A program made the translations under genes and the position numbers. A stretch of 64,000 bases of DNA from Nibribacter koreensis (GTDB lineage Bacteria; Bacteroidota; Bacteroidia; Cytophagales; Hymenobacteraceae): the NCBI RefSeq assembly GCF_039541795.1, contig NZ_BAABGX010000002.1, positions 1,178,001-1,242,000 of the forward strand. Direction: 5' to 3'. Positions 24,892-33,341 of this stretch are shown one piece after another (the stretch's first letter is position 1; every line of letters starts with the position of its first letter). The notes beneath the pieces are model-generated. The model saw only the letters and a program-made list of their open reading frames with translations, was not told the DNA's origin and ran no database searches.

Positions 24892-26931
24892 CTAGATTTT
24901 CTTCTTAAGCACAATCTGTTCAGCGTGCTTGGCCACAATCTGGGAGTAGAACTGCTTTAGAGACTCATACTCCTGTGCGTAGAAGATGGGCTTGCTAATG
25001 GTCACCTTGCTCATCACCTGTACCTTGTTGCCGTTCTGCTGTAACATGTAGGTGAACTTGCCACCGTTGTCTGGCAGGGACATCATGACGCCCTTAGGCA
25101 TCTCCTCTACCATGTAGCCCTCTGGAATGGTGAAATTGCATATGTACACCTCTTCTGAGCCATGCCCGAAGTCTACCGGGTACTTGCGTTCTGTGTGTTT
25201 GAACGGGTTCTCTTGCTTATCTTTCAAGAGCATGGGGTTTACGTAGATGATGTCTTTTAACTGACCGTCACCGGCACTGGAAATCTCATACTCCAGGGAG
25301 ATGGGCTTCTGGATTTGAGCCAGGTCTTTAAAGACAGGCTTCTTGCGCTCAAACTCATTCTGGGCGTTTACCAGTTTTTCCAAGTACTTGGTCTCTCCAT
25401 CCTCTTTCACAGAGTTGCGCACGTTTACCGCCCACATGCCCGTCTTAGACTCCTGCACTTTGCCGCTCATGACTCCCGTGGGCAAAATGCTCAGCTCTGC
25501 GTTCAACAATTCTGTAGACTTGGTTTGCGGCACCAGCGGTATCCAGGAGCCTTTGTTTTTGGCTACCAGCCAGCCTTGTCCATTTAAGCAATGCTTAGGC
25601 AACTGTCCTATGGGCATGAAAGGGTCTGTAGCATCTAAGAGCAAGTCGCCTTTGGGCGTCTTCACAAAGGCCACTACATAGTTAAACTTGTTGATCATGG
25701 GGGCGTGCGTAGGCACTCTGCCGTGGTCGCGGGTACTTAGCACCACGGGGTCGGCCTCCAGACCGGCGTCGCGCAGCATGGCTACCAACATTAGGTTGAT
25801 GTCTGCGGCGCTGCCAGATTTAGTGTCAAAGGCTTTGCGCAAGGTACTAGTGGCCAAGGCACCGCCTTTGTTGTTCCATTTTACGTTCTTCTTCACGAAG
25901 TCATAGATGGTGTTGACCTTCTCCAAGGTGTCTTTAACAGACTGCAGGGCAGCTACTTCGGCTTTAAAGTAACCGGTGCGGTTTAGCTGTACGCCAAAAC
26001 GGTCTAACTCCAGGAACTCATCTGTGAGTTTGTTCCAGTTGCCAGCTACGCGCTCAGGTGCACTGCCCGGGTATCTGATCCACTCCAGCTCAAACTCAAT
26101 TTTGGAGATGTAGTCTTGAATGGTGGTGATGAAAGACTCTGAGGCAATGGCCGGCAAATCTTTCATGACCCATCTGTGGTTCTGGGTCTTGATGGTGTTA
26201 GACACAGACTCACTAGGAGTTCTGGCGCCCGCGCGGGACTCTGCCAAGCCACCCACTCTTACAGTGTAGTTCATGGAGCCCGGCACGGTTTCATTTACCA
26301 GAAGCGGCTCATACCCTTGCATGTAGTTCTTGTACTCATAGTACTCAGGGATAGAGGCGCGGTATTCACTGTGCATTACCGGAATGGAGCTCTGGAAGGT
26401 CCAGTCTCTAAAATTGAAGATAAAGTCTGAGCTCACCAGGTACGATATGTCTAACACAGAGCCTTCTTTGACCGCCGGCAGCGTGAACTTTTTGTTGTAC
26501 CAGTGCTCGCTTTCCTTTTCGTCAAAAATGGCGCTGTTCTCCATCTTCACCTTCACCACCTGGCCGTTCTCCAGGTTGTAGGTAGTGGCTTTTACGTTCA
26601 TGACCAGCTCCTTGCTATTGGATGTCTGCTGGTAGTAAGGCACCGTTACGTTGGCCCAGTCATATCCAGACTTCTTGAGGACCTTGATTCTAAGGACGCG
26701 CTCAAAGTTGACCTTCATCTTATCATTGACCACCGTGAAGAAAGACCGGCCATAGTCTACCAAGACCACCGCGGCGGCGCTGGTGTCTTTGGCATAAGAT
26801 TTCATTTTAAGTTCTTCGTCGGTCACTTTCCCGTATTTGACGGGGGCGTCCTGAGCCTGGGCCATGGCACTGCCTAGCAGGCAAAGCGCCAAGAAAAGGC
26901 CCCGAAGTGGCAAGGGGGTAGAAATACGCAT
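24892..26931 (-). CDS. DUF3857/transglutaminase-fold protein, likely inactive (paralog 2)
   Basis: 679 residues with signal peptide (LFLALCLLGSAMAQAQ, cleavage near residue 26). Same layout as the gene at 20801: DUF3857 domain, transglutaminase-like domain, C-terminal beta domain. The nucleophile position reads GSAADINLMLVAMLRDAG (Ala for Cys) and the His position reads FNYVVAFV (Tyr for His), with LLLDATD kept. First gene of the trio, 30 bp before the intact member, so the three probably form one transcript. Confidence 0.85.
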   Translation of the reverse strand: MRISTPLPLRGLFLALCLLGSAMAQAQDAPVKYGKVTDEELKMKSYAKDTSAAAVVLVDYGRSFFTVVNDKMKVNFERVLRIKVLKKSGYDWANVTVPYYQQTSNSKELVMNVKATTYNLENGQVVKVKMENSAIFDEKESEHWYNKKFTLPAVKEGSVLDISYLVSSDFIFNFRDWTFQSSIPVMHSEYRASIPEYYEYKNYMQGYEPLLVNETVPGSMNYTVRVGGLAESRAGARTPSESVSNTIKTQNHRWVMKDLPAIASESFITTIQDYISKIEFELEWIRYPGSAPERVAGNWNKLTDEFLELDRFGVQLNRTGYFKAEVAALQSVKDTLEKVNTIYDFVKKNVKWNNKGGALATSTLRKAFDTKSGSAADINLMLVAMLRDAGLEADPVVLSTRDHGRVPTHAPMINKFNYVVAFVKTPKGDLLLDATDPFMPIGQLPKHCLNGQGWLVAKNKGSWIPLVPQTKSTELLNAELSILPTGVMSGKVQESKTGMWAVNVRNSVKEDGETKYLEKLVNAQNEFERKKPVFKDLAQIQKPISLEYEISSAGDGQLKDIIYVNPMLLKDKQENPFKHTERKYPVDFGHGSEEVYICNFTIPEGYMVEEMPKGVMMSLPDNGGKFTYMLQQNGNKVQVMSKVTISKPIFYAQEYESLKQFYSQIVAKHAEQIVLKKKI

Positions 26932-27251
26932 AATAAAGGGTTAAAATAGATTGGAAACAGTATGGATATAAAAGCTAAATAATTGATTGATACCCTTAAA
27001 AATGAAATGGTTAATCTTAAATGAATTTATTTTTGAATTAAAATCTAGCGTATTCTAACAGCAGAAAGCCAGGCGAAAAATGAAGAAGTGGTAGATAGGA
27101 GTGGCCCGTCCTGAAGGACTCAAAACAAGCTTGGCGCCTCCGTTCCAGTAATTCCACTAAAATTAATGAAAGTCAGGAGTAAAATACCAAACCTTTATTA
27201 GAATATCTTGACAAGTCTGTTGTTGGGCCATTCTGTGCCTATCTTACACCA
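26932..27251. other. 320-bp AT-rich spacer
   Basis: This is the divergent region between the DUF3857 operon and a small membrane protein gene. It holds AT-rich DNA suited to promoters, but no clean TAnnTTTG box was found. A small dyad GTCCTGAAGGAC lies near 27108-27119. No gene seen. Confidence 0.4.
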
Positions 27252-27569
27252 GTGGTGCTAGCTTTGTTCATAGTGCTTCTGCTTGGACTTTGGGCAGCAA
27301 GCATCTTCTGGCTTACTAAGTGGGCCAAGTTCTGGATTTTCTTTCTGGCCAATCTGCTTCTTATGATGACCTACACGGCTTGGGTGACGGTAGGCAGGCT
27401 CACGTTACCAGGAACAGACCCTTATGGTCTTAGAAAGCTGTTCTCGCTGGCCGTGTTAATGACCGGCCATACTCTGGCAGGCTTTATTTTTGCGTTACTG
27501 CAGCGGAGCCGTTTAAAAAATCACCAAAGGTTGATTGAGGGACTTAAGAAGAAAACCCATACACAATGA
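27252..27569 (+). CDS. small three-helix membrane protein
   Basis: 105 residues if started at GTG 27252 (or 27255). Three hydrophobic segments: about 2-20, 26-47 (FWIFFLANLLLMMTYTAWVTV) and 62-84 (LFSLAVLMTGHTLAGFIFALL), then a basic tail. No ATG start is present in a good position, so the true start is uncertain. No family recognised. Confidence 0.55.
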   Translation: MVLALFIVLLLGLWAASIFWLTKWAKFWIFFLANLLLMMTYTAWVTVGRLTLPGTDPYGLRKLFSLAVLMTGHTLAGFIFALLQRSRLKNHQRLIEGLKKKTHTQ

Positions 27570-27623
27570 GGTTCACCAGCCTTGGCACCCTGCCCTATTT
27601 TGCAACTCACCTATATTATGATG

Positions 27624-28901
27624 TTAGAGAGAACTTTCCTTCTTTTCAGGCTCATAATCCAAGGGCAGCATCTCGGCTAGTTTCTCCCAGCCCCAGTAGC
27701 CTTCTACCAGGTAAGAATAAGGATTAAGCACCATGCCATTAGGCTCCAGGTAGGTGAAGGGTTCCAGCAGAGAGAGTATTGAGGTCTGAAAAGACGGCGT
27801 GCGCTTGGGAGCAAACGGCTGAGCGGCCAGAAATGCCAGTTCTTCCTTCTCACCGGTGTACACTACTTGCAAATGGTCTTGAAACTGCAGCTTGAGCAAA
27901 TTACTGCCCTCCTCTCTCTGTACCATGTTCTCATAGGGCACCGGGTCTTTGTGCAAGACAGCTATTATTTTGCTTAGCCTGGACTGTTGATACCAATAGC
28001 TAAGACTATCCTGTGCCGCGCCATGGTTGGTACTACGCACCACTAAAGGACCTCCAATAAGCCGCCATCTTTTGAGCCCTGCTTGAATTTGATCCTCTGG
28101 CAGACGGTTAGGGTTGGGCAGACGTTGCAGGCGGCGCACACTGAAGCCCTCCTGCTCCAATGTCTTGCTGTGCAGGGCCCGCACAAAGTGCATGAGCGAG
28201 CCATGATACGCTTTAAGTCTGGCCTTTTGCCAGCGTTTCTGTTGTGCGGCGCTTTTTGAAACCATGGGCTCAAACCTGGGATAACCCGCATGAAAGATTT
28301 GGTTCTTCTTAAAGTCTGCGGTAAAGTCCTTGAGCAGAAAATGTAGCTTGTAGCCCAGTTCTTTGTTTTCAATGATGAGGGCTTCAGAGGCTTCGGCGGT
28401 GAGGACGTTGGTAGCCGGCGTATATTCAAAATACAGCGCTTCTGGGTTAAGGATGCGTGTCTGCGTGGCCAATGCGGATTGCCCTATAAAATGCTTTACA
28501 AACATGGCATAGTTCTCGCGCCAATGCGGGTCTTTGGTGATGACCACTTCTTGGAGCGCATTGGCCTTGGGCGTGAGTCCTACCTTTACCCTCAGTTCCT
28601 GACCCGGTTGCAACGTGAAGGCATAGGAGACCGTCTCATAGCCCAGAAAGGAAACGACCAGTTCATGCTTGCCCGCCGGCAAGGCGTTTAACTTAAAGGC
28701 CCCGTTCTCTGTAGCAGTTGTCCCGAAGGTAGTCTGCGCAATGAACACCGTGGCAAACCCTAAGGGCTGGTTAGTCTCTGTGTCAAAGGTAGTCCCTATG
28801 ACGCTGCCCGGGCTTTGTGCCTGAACCTTACTGGCCAAGCCAAAAACCAGCATTGCTCCGCATAAAAGGCATAACAAGACAAGACGAGGAGAAGGAAACA
28901 T
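27624..28901 (-). CDS. carboxypeptidase-like regulatory domain protein
   Basis: 425 residues. Signal peptide (LLCLLCGAMLVFGLASKVQAQ), then a carboxypeptidase regulatory-like Ig-fold domain (about 33-125) with GTTFDTETNQPLGFATVFI, GAFKLNALPAGKHELVVSFLGYET and the closing ALQEVVITKDP. The rest (about 126-425) has no recognised family, but the same pairing of this domain with a long extracytoplasmic tail is common in Bacteroidota cell-surface proteins. Unlike SusC proteins it has no TonB-dependent barrel. Role unknown. Single gene. Confidence 0.85.
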   Translation of the reverse strand: MFPSPRLVLLCLLCGAMLVFGLASKVQAQSPGSVIGTTFDTETNQPLGFATVFIAQTTFGTTATENGAFKLNALPAGKHELVVSFLGYETVSYAFTLQPGQELRVKVGLTPKANALQEVVITKDPHWRENYAMFVKHFIGQSALATQTRILNPEALYFEYTPATNVLTAEASEALIIENKELGYKLHFLLKDFTADFKKNQIFHAGYPRFEPMVSKSAAQQKRWQKARLKAYHGSLMHFVRALHSKTLEQEGFSVRRLQRLPNPNRLPEDQIQAGLKRWRLIGGPLVVRSTNHGAAQDSLSYWYQQSRLSKIIAVLHKDPVPYENMVQREEGSNLLKLQFQDHLQVVYTGEKEELAFLAAQPFAPKRTPSFQTSILSLLEPFTYLEPNGMVLNPYSYLVEGYWGWEKLAEMLPLDYEPEKKESSL

Positions 28902-28951
28902 GCGCCAATAGATTGTGTTCCCTAAGATAATTGACCATCTGCAACATCCTT

Positions 28952-28989
28952 CGTTTTTAACCTATTTTAACTAAAACAGGCCAAAAACG
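28952..28989. repeat. P38 intergenic palindrome, copy 13
   Basis: Arms CGTTTTTAACCTATTTTA and TAAAACAGGCCAAAAACG, 51 bp upstream of the carboxypeptidase-regulatory gene. It forms a pair with copy 14, about 106 bp away. Confidence 0.8.
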
Positions 28990-29095
28990 CCTTGTCTTTT
29001 GTATAACACTTTGGCCTGTGGTGGGCACTAATGACGTGTACAATTTTGCTCATCTCACAAGGCTCAAGCAGAAAACAAGCATAAACAAGAGAATG

Positions 29096-29133
29096 CGTTT
29101 TTGGCCTGATTTCCAGAAAACAGCCTAAAAACG
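29096..29133. repeat. P38 intergenic palindrome, copy 14 (holds a stop codon)
   Basis: Arms CGTTTTTGGCCTGATTTC and GAAAACAGCCTAAAAACG. The right arm encodes, on the minus strand, the last residues and the TAG of the histidine kinase (CGT TTT TAG), so the palindrome overlaps the gene end. Confidence 0.85.
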
Positions 29134-30483
29134 AAGCGTAAACGTGGTACCTTTTCCCAACTCTGAACTCACTGACAAGGACCCTTTGTGCAGGCGCATG
29201 ATTTGCTTGGACAAACTTAAGCCAATGCCAGAACCCGTGGGTTTGGTAGTGTAGAACGGCAGGAAAATCTGCTCTTGTGCCTCCTCAGAGATACCCATGC
29301 CGTTGTCTGAAACTTGTAGCACTGTGCGGCTGTCTGAGTCTTGGAAGGCTTCCAGTTGCAGCGTTTTGTTAGGTTGGTCTGCTAGGGCGTGGATGGCGTT
29401 GCGCACTAGGTTGATGAGTACTTGCTCCAGTAGCTCACGGTCCGCGAGCACGGTTAAGGAAGCCGGTCGGCAGTTGACAATGAACAGGATGTTCTCATGG
29501 GCCACCTCCTCCTGGAATAGCAACTGCAACTGCCTGAACATCTCCTCTACGCTGAACAAAGCCTTTTTAGGCGTGGGTACGCGGGCAAGGCTCCGGAAGT
29601 CGTTCACGAAGCGCACTAGGCCTTGGCTGCGTTTCTCAATGGTTTGCAGGGCCATGCCCATGTCTTCGGTTTCTTCGCGCTCCAGACAGATTTGGGTGCC
29701 GGGCTGGGCCTCCAGGTAATCCTGCACATCGGAGGCGACGCTCCCGGCCAAAGAGGCAATAGGCGTGACGGAGTTCATGATTTCATGCGTGAGCACGCGA
29801 ATCAGGTTCTGCCAGGCCTCCATCTCCTTGTCCTCCAGTTCGCGCTGAATGTTCTGGATAGATACCAGCCTGAAGTCCTCGCCTCGCAAGACCAAATCCA
29901 CAGCATACAGGGAGACCGGCACGCGCTCTTTGCCGTGCGGCAGTTTGAGCACCGCACTCTGTCCCGCGGGGAGCGTGAGCAGTTGCTCTGCCAGTTGGGG
30001 AGACACCGCGCGCAGATGCTCCACGTGCTCCAGCCGCGGCACCTGCAAGAGGCGCTTGGCGGCATTGTTCATGAGCTGCACCTCGCCGGATTTTTTGAAC
30101 GTGAGAATCCCGATTCCAATGTGCTGCACCACCGTCTGGAAGTAGTGCGTGGTGGCTTCTTTCTCTGAGCGGATGTCCTTGAATTTCTTGATGACCTCGT
30201 TGTAGCTTTTGTAGAGTTCGTCAAACTTCTCGCCCTCGCCCCGGCTGGTGAAGACCTCTGTGAAGTCATCATATTTGATGGTGTTCAGGAATTTGACCAG
30301 GCGGTTGGTGGTGCGCTCCAGAAACACAATGAGCGCTACGGTCTGCGCGGCAATCAAGAGGCCCACAAACACCTGCGTACTCACCAGAGAGGCGTCAAAG
30401 CCAATCTTGAAGAACACAAACACGGTGGCCACCAGCAACAGCACGCGCGCCACTATTTGCAACCGGAAGTTCCTAAAGCCCAT
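29125..30483 (-). CDS. sensor histidine kinase (NtrY/NtrB-like), partner of the NtrC-type regulator
   Basis: 452 residues from MGFRNFRLQIV; this ATG overlaps the stop of the regulator gene (ATGGGCTTTAG), a coupling signal. Two membrane helices (about 10-27 and 36-55) enclose a very short outside loop, so sensing is probably in the membrane or cytosol. A HAMP-like linker and PAS-like segment follow, then the H-box LTHEIMNSVTP (His233), N-box LLEQVLINLVRNAIHAL, G1 VSDNGMGI and G2 GSGIGLSLSKQI. Family members phosphorylate an NtrC-type regulator. The gene ends inside a P38 palindrome. Confidence 0.92.
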   Translation of the reverse strand: MGFRNFRLQIVARVLLLVATVFVFFKIGFDASLVSTQVFVGLLIAAQTVALIVFLERTTNRLVKFLNTIKYDDFTEVFTSRGEGEKFDELYKSYNEVIKKFKDIRSEKEATTHYFQTVVQHIGIGILTFKKSGEVQLMNNAAKRLLQVPRLEHVEHLRAVSPQLAEQLLTLPAGQSAVLKLPHGKERVPVSLYAVDLVLRGEDFRLVSIQNIQRELEDKEMEAWQNLIRVLTHEIMNSVTPIASLAGSVASDVQDYLEAQPGTQICLEREETEDMGMALQTIEKRSQGLVRFVNDFRSLARVPTPKKALFSVEEMFRQLQLLFQEEVAHENILFIVNCRPASLTVLADRELLEQVLINLVRNAIHALADQPNKTLQLEAFQDSDSRTVLQVSDNGMGISEEAQEQIFLPFYTTKPTGSGIGLSLSKQIMRLHKGSLSVSSELGKGTTFTLRF

Positions 30484-31855
30484 ACTTCTCCAGTCTTCTA
30501 TACAAAGAGGCGCGCGATAAGCCCAGTTCTTTGGCGGCTTTGGAGATGTTGCCGTCATACTTGCTCATGGCCTTGACCACGGTGGCTTTCTCTACCTCGT
30601 CCAGGTTGTGCGTCTGCGAGGCGGTGTCTGCTTGCAGAGCATGTTGCTGTACTCGCAGGAAGAAGAAGTCCTGCGGCTGCAGCACGTGGTTCTCTGAGAT
30701 GATGGACGCCCGTTCCAGCACATGCTCCAGCTCACGTATGTTACCGGGCCAGTCATAGCGCCTGAGCCTGTCCAGCGCCGCCTCTGACAGGGATTTGGCC
30801 GGTTGCTTATATTTCTGGGCGTAGCGCTGCAGAAAATGGTCTACCAGCAAAGGCAGGTCCTCCAGGCGGTTGCGCAAAGGGGGCAGATGCAGTTCTATGG
30901 TGTTGATGCGGTACAATAAATCCTGCCTGAACTGCCCTTGCGCCACCATCTGCTGCAAGGGGATGTTGGTGGCGCAAATCAAGCGCACGTCAATGGGAAT
31001 GGGCTGGCCGGTGCCCACGCGTATCACCTCGCGGCGCTGCAGGACGGTGAGCAGTTTGGCCTGCATGGCCAGGGACAGGTTGCCAATTTCGTCCAGAAAC
31101 AGGGTACCGCCGTTAGCCATTTCAAAGCGGCCCACGCGGTCTTCCTTAGCGTCTGTAAACGCGCCTTTCTTGTGTCCGAATAATTCGCTTTCAAATAAAG
31201 TCTCTGTCACCGCGCCCATGTCTACCGTGATGAACACCTTGTCATGGCGGGCAGATTCTTGGTGCAGGGCGCGGGCGATGACTTCTTTCCCAGTGCCATT
31301 CTCACCCAGGAGCAGAACATCGGCATCAGTTTTGGCCACGCGGTGCATGAGGTGCAACAGCTGTTGCATGGCCGGGCTTTTGCCCGTCACCAGCTCCACG
31401 TTCTGGTTCAGTTGCGAGGCCAGCGCCGAGTTGGTTTTCTTGAGCGAGGAGATTTCTTTGTAGGAGCTTTTAAGTCTTGATGCCGCAGTGAGGGTGGCAA
31501 TCAGTTTTTCGTTCTGCCAGGGCTTAAGCACAAAATCCGTGGCGCCTTCTTTGAGGGCGCGCACGGCCATCTCCACATCTCCAAAGGCGGTAATCATAAT
31601 CACCACGGCGCTGGGGTCGCGGGCCAGAATCTCCTTGAGCCAGAAGAAGCCCTCGTTGCCGCTGGAAATGTCCTCGGTGAAGTTCATGTCCAGCAGAATC
31701 AGGTCATAGGTATCATGATTAAGCAGGAACGGAATCTTGCGCGGGTCTTTTTCAATGAGCACCTGCTGGGCGTGCCTTTTCAAAAGCATCTTGGCCGAGA
31801 ACAGCACGTCCTCGTTGTCATCTATAATCAGGATTTTGCCTAAGGTTGGTTGCAC
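30473..31855 (-). CDS. NtrC-type sigma-54-dependent response regulator
   Basis: 460 residues: receiver domain (phospho-acceptor Asp56 in DLILLDMNFT, Lys110), AAA+ domain with Walker A GENGTGKE (184-191), the sigma-54 contact loop written GAFTDA (231-236) instead of GAFTGA, Walker B GGTLFLDEIGNL, and a Fis-type HTH at the end (NISKAAKELGLSRASLYRRL). It activates sigma-54 promoters after phosphorylation by the adjacent kinase. TGTYC-N6-GAACA dyads upstream of its own gene and upstream of the efflux operon at 38826 suggest both as targets. Confidence 0.93.
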   Translation of the reverse strand: MQPTLGKILIIDDNEDVLFSAKMLLKRHAQQVLIEKDPRKIPFLLNHDTYDLILLDMNFTEDISSGNEGFFWLKEILARDPSAVVIMITAFGDVEMAVRALKEGATDFVLKPWQNEKLIATLTAASRLKSSYKEISSLKKTNSALASQLNQNVELVTGKSPAMQQLLHLMHRVAKTDADVLLLGENGTGKEVIARALHQESARHDKVFITVDMGAVTETLFESELFGHKKGAFTDAKEDRVGRFEMANGGTLFLDEIGNLSLAMQAKLLTVLQRREVIRVGTGQPIPIDVRLICATNIPLQQMVAQGQFRQDLLYRINTIELHLPPLRNRLEDLPLLVDHFLQRYAQKYKQPAKSLSEAALDRLRRYDWPGNIRELEHVLERASIISENHVLQPQDFFFLRVQQHALQADTASQTHNLDEVEKATVVKAMSKYDGNISKAAKELGLSRASLYRRLEKYGL

Positions 31856-31885
31856 GATGATTGGGCTTGAGTTTGTAGAACGCTA

Positions 31886-31902
31886 CACCTAAACTGTGCC
31901 AG
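31886..31902 (-). promoter_or_regulatory. possible sigma-54 promoter for the regulator-kinase operon
   Basis: Minus-strand CTGGCACAGTTTAGGTG: the -24 element TGGCAC is exact, the -12 element is poor (GG-N10-GT). About 30 bp before the regulator ATG. The -24 word TGGCACAG is shared with the site at 38773. Confidence 0.4.
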
Positions 31903-31965
31903 AAGATAGAAAATACCCTATATGCCTGCTGGCAAGGTGAATGTACAAAATAAGCCCGCAACGTG

Positions 31966-32003
31966 TGTTCGGCGCTGAACAAAAAAGTGTCCGCTGGTGA
32001 ACA
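31966..32003. promoter_or_regulatory. operator pair TGTYC-N6-GAACA (regulator autoregulation)
   Basis: Two 16-bp dyads, TGTTCGGCGCTGAACA (31966-31981) and TGTCCGCTGGTGAACA (31988-32003), 22 bp apart, with a weaker half further on (32009). Upstream of the regulator gene at enhancer distance. The same pair with the same 22-bp spacing occurs at 38683-38720. Confidence 0.65.
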
Positions 32004-32032
32004 GTTTCTGTCCGGTGGTTTAGTGTGTTCGG

Positions 32033-32623
32033 TTATGCCAGATTTTCAACTGCCACCTTATCCCTTAATCGCAGCTTATCCATAAACATAGTAGACAGCC
32101 TTTTTAAAGTATAGTGAGCCAAGTATCCGAAGATCAACCCTGCAACTAACCCCAATCCAGCACCCATCATGATAGCAAACAGCGTTGTCCACCAATGAGC
32201 AATTGCGTTTATGATGCCTAAAGCAATTGCACAAATGACCACCCCACTTGCCCCGGAGAATAGAACAACAAACGTCTTGAAGCCTTTCGCCAAGGACTTA
32301 TGATACAGGCCCACCATTACAGAAGTAGAAAGCACCCCAACCGTGATAAGCCCAAATACTATAAATAGGCTAATTACCGTCAGAACTATGCCAGCACCAA
32401 TACAGGCCAAAACTATTCCTATGCCTAGCAACAAGAAGAACAGCAAACCCGGGGAGAAATCAGCATCAGTCTCATCGGAAGCAATTGCTTCCTCCGTATC
32501 TTCATCTTGGTAAATAGCCTTCCCTTGACTTTGTGCGCCCATGGCCTGTCCCTGAATCTGGGTACAGGTTAAAAGATTCATGAATAGGTACATGATAAAA
32601 ATTGACAGCCGGGCTTTCATCAT
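32033..32623 (-). CDS. membrane protein of unknown function
   Basis: 196 residues. Signal-peptide-like N-terminus (IFIMYLFMNLLTCTQIQGQA), an acidic stretch (QDEDTEEAIASDETDAD, about 39-55), then four hydrophobic segments (about 58-80, 82-102, 116-138, 145-170). The protein ends in a basic tail. Its stop codon lies at the edge of the regulator's operator region. No family recognised. Confidence 0.65.
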   Translation of the reverse strand: MMKARLSIFIMYLFMNLLTCTQIQGQAMGAQSQGKAIYQDEDTEEAIASDETDADFSPGLLFFLLLGIGIVLACIGAGIVLTVISLFIVFGLITVGVLSTSVMVGLYHKSLAKGFKTFVVLFSGASGVVICAIALGIINAIAHWWTTLFAIMMGAGLGLVAGLIFGYLAHYTLKRLSTMFMDKLRLRDKVAVENLA

Positions 32624-32655
32624 CTTGCTTCTAATAACGCTAAACTAAAGTAGCC

Positions 32656-32693
32656 CGTTTTTAGCCTCCTTTCCAAAAAAGAGGCTAAAAACG
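32656..32693. repeat. P38 intergenic palindrome, copy 15
   Basis: Arms CGTTTTTAGCCTC and GAGGCTAAAAACG: the usual GG/CC pair is changed to AG/CT on both sides, so pairing is kept. Extra pairing AGCC/GGCT outside (about 32652-32697). 31 bp after the stop of the NTF2-like gene. Confidence 0.85.
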
Positions 32694-32723
32694 GGCTAGT
32701 GCCTTCATGTAGAAATTGCTTAC

Positions 32724-33182
32724 CTATTTCTTCTGATTAGGCAGGGACTGCCAGAGCACGTTCATGACCCACCACTTGCCGTCTTCCTTCACCAGATGGA
32801 TGTAGTCAATGCCCCAGACGGCGGTTACCTTGGCAGAGGCGGTTTTGTCACAGATGTCCAGAATTTGCACGGTCTGCACCGAAGTGGCATTGGCCTGCTT
32901 GCCGTCTTTGTTCCAGCGCTTGGCCAGACTAATCAAAGCCGGAAACGGCATCTCTAGCTGTTGTGAATAGATTTGGTTGGCCTGCGAAAAAGAGAAGCCC
33001 CGCTTCTGTAGCTTCGGGTGGACGCTACGGTAGGCGATGGTGGTGTCTGCCTTATAAAAGGCCTGAATGTAATCCATGCACGCCGCCTGCACGCCCGCTT
33101 TGTCTTGCTCTGTAGAAACGCACTGCGCCCAGCCCAGAACTGAAACCAGGCAAAGTGTAAGAGATAGGAATAGCTTTTTCAT
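32724..33182 (-). CDS. secreted NTF2-like protein (lumazine-binding type)
   Basis: 152 residues with signal peptide (KKLFLSLTLCLVSVLGWAQ). The mature part fits the small cone-shaped SnoaL/NTF2-like fold: helices DKAGVQAACMDYIQAFYKADTTIAYRSVHPKLQKRGF, then strands ending KVTAVWGIDYIHLVKEDGKWWVMNVLW. The KEDGKWwi.NvLW end is typical of the putative lumazine-binding family. Probably periplasmic. No catalytic residues can be named. Confidence 0.75.
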   Translation of the reverse strand: MKKLFLSLTLCLVSVLGWAQCVSTEQDKAGVQAACMDYIQAFYKADTTIAYRSVHPKLQKRGFSFSQANQIYSQQLEMPFPALISLAKRWNKDGKQANATSVQTVQILDICDKTASAKVTAVWGIDYIHLVKEDGKWWVMNVLWQSLPNQKK

Positions 33183-33270
33183 AAGGACAGGTTTTCTCTA
33201 AAGTAGCAGATTTGCAGAAAGGGTTGCACGCTCACTTTGAAATCCAGGCGAAGGCTGGGAGCCACATATC

Positions 33271-33308
33271 TGTTTTTGGCCTATTTCCTGGAAAAGAGGC
33301 CGAAAACG
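33271..33308. repeat. P38 intergenic palindrome, copy 16
   Basis: Arms TGTTTTTGGCCTATTTCC and GGAAAAGAGGCCGAAAACG, 34 bp after the Fd-cyclase stop. Confidence 0.8.
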
Positions 33309-33341
33309 AAGGCATGCCTTCCGAAGTCCGCTCTTGCGTTT

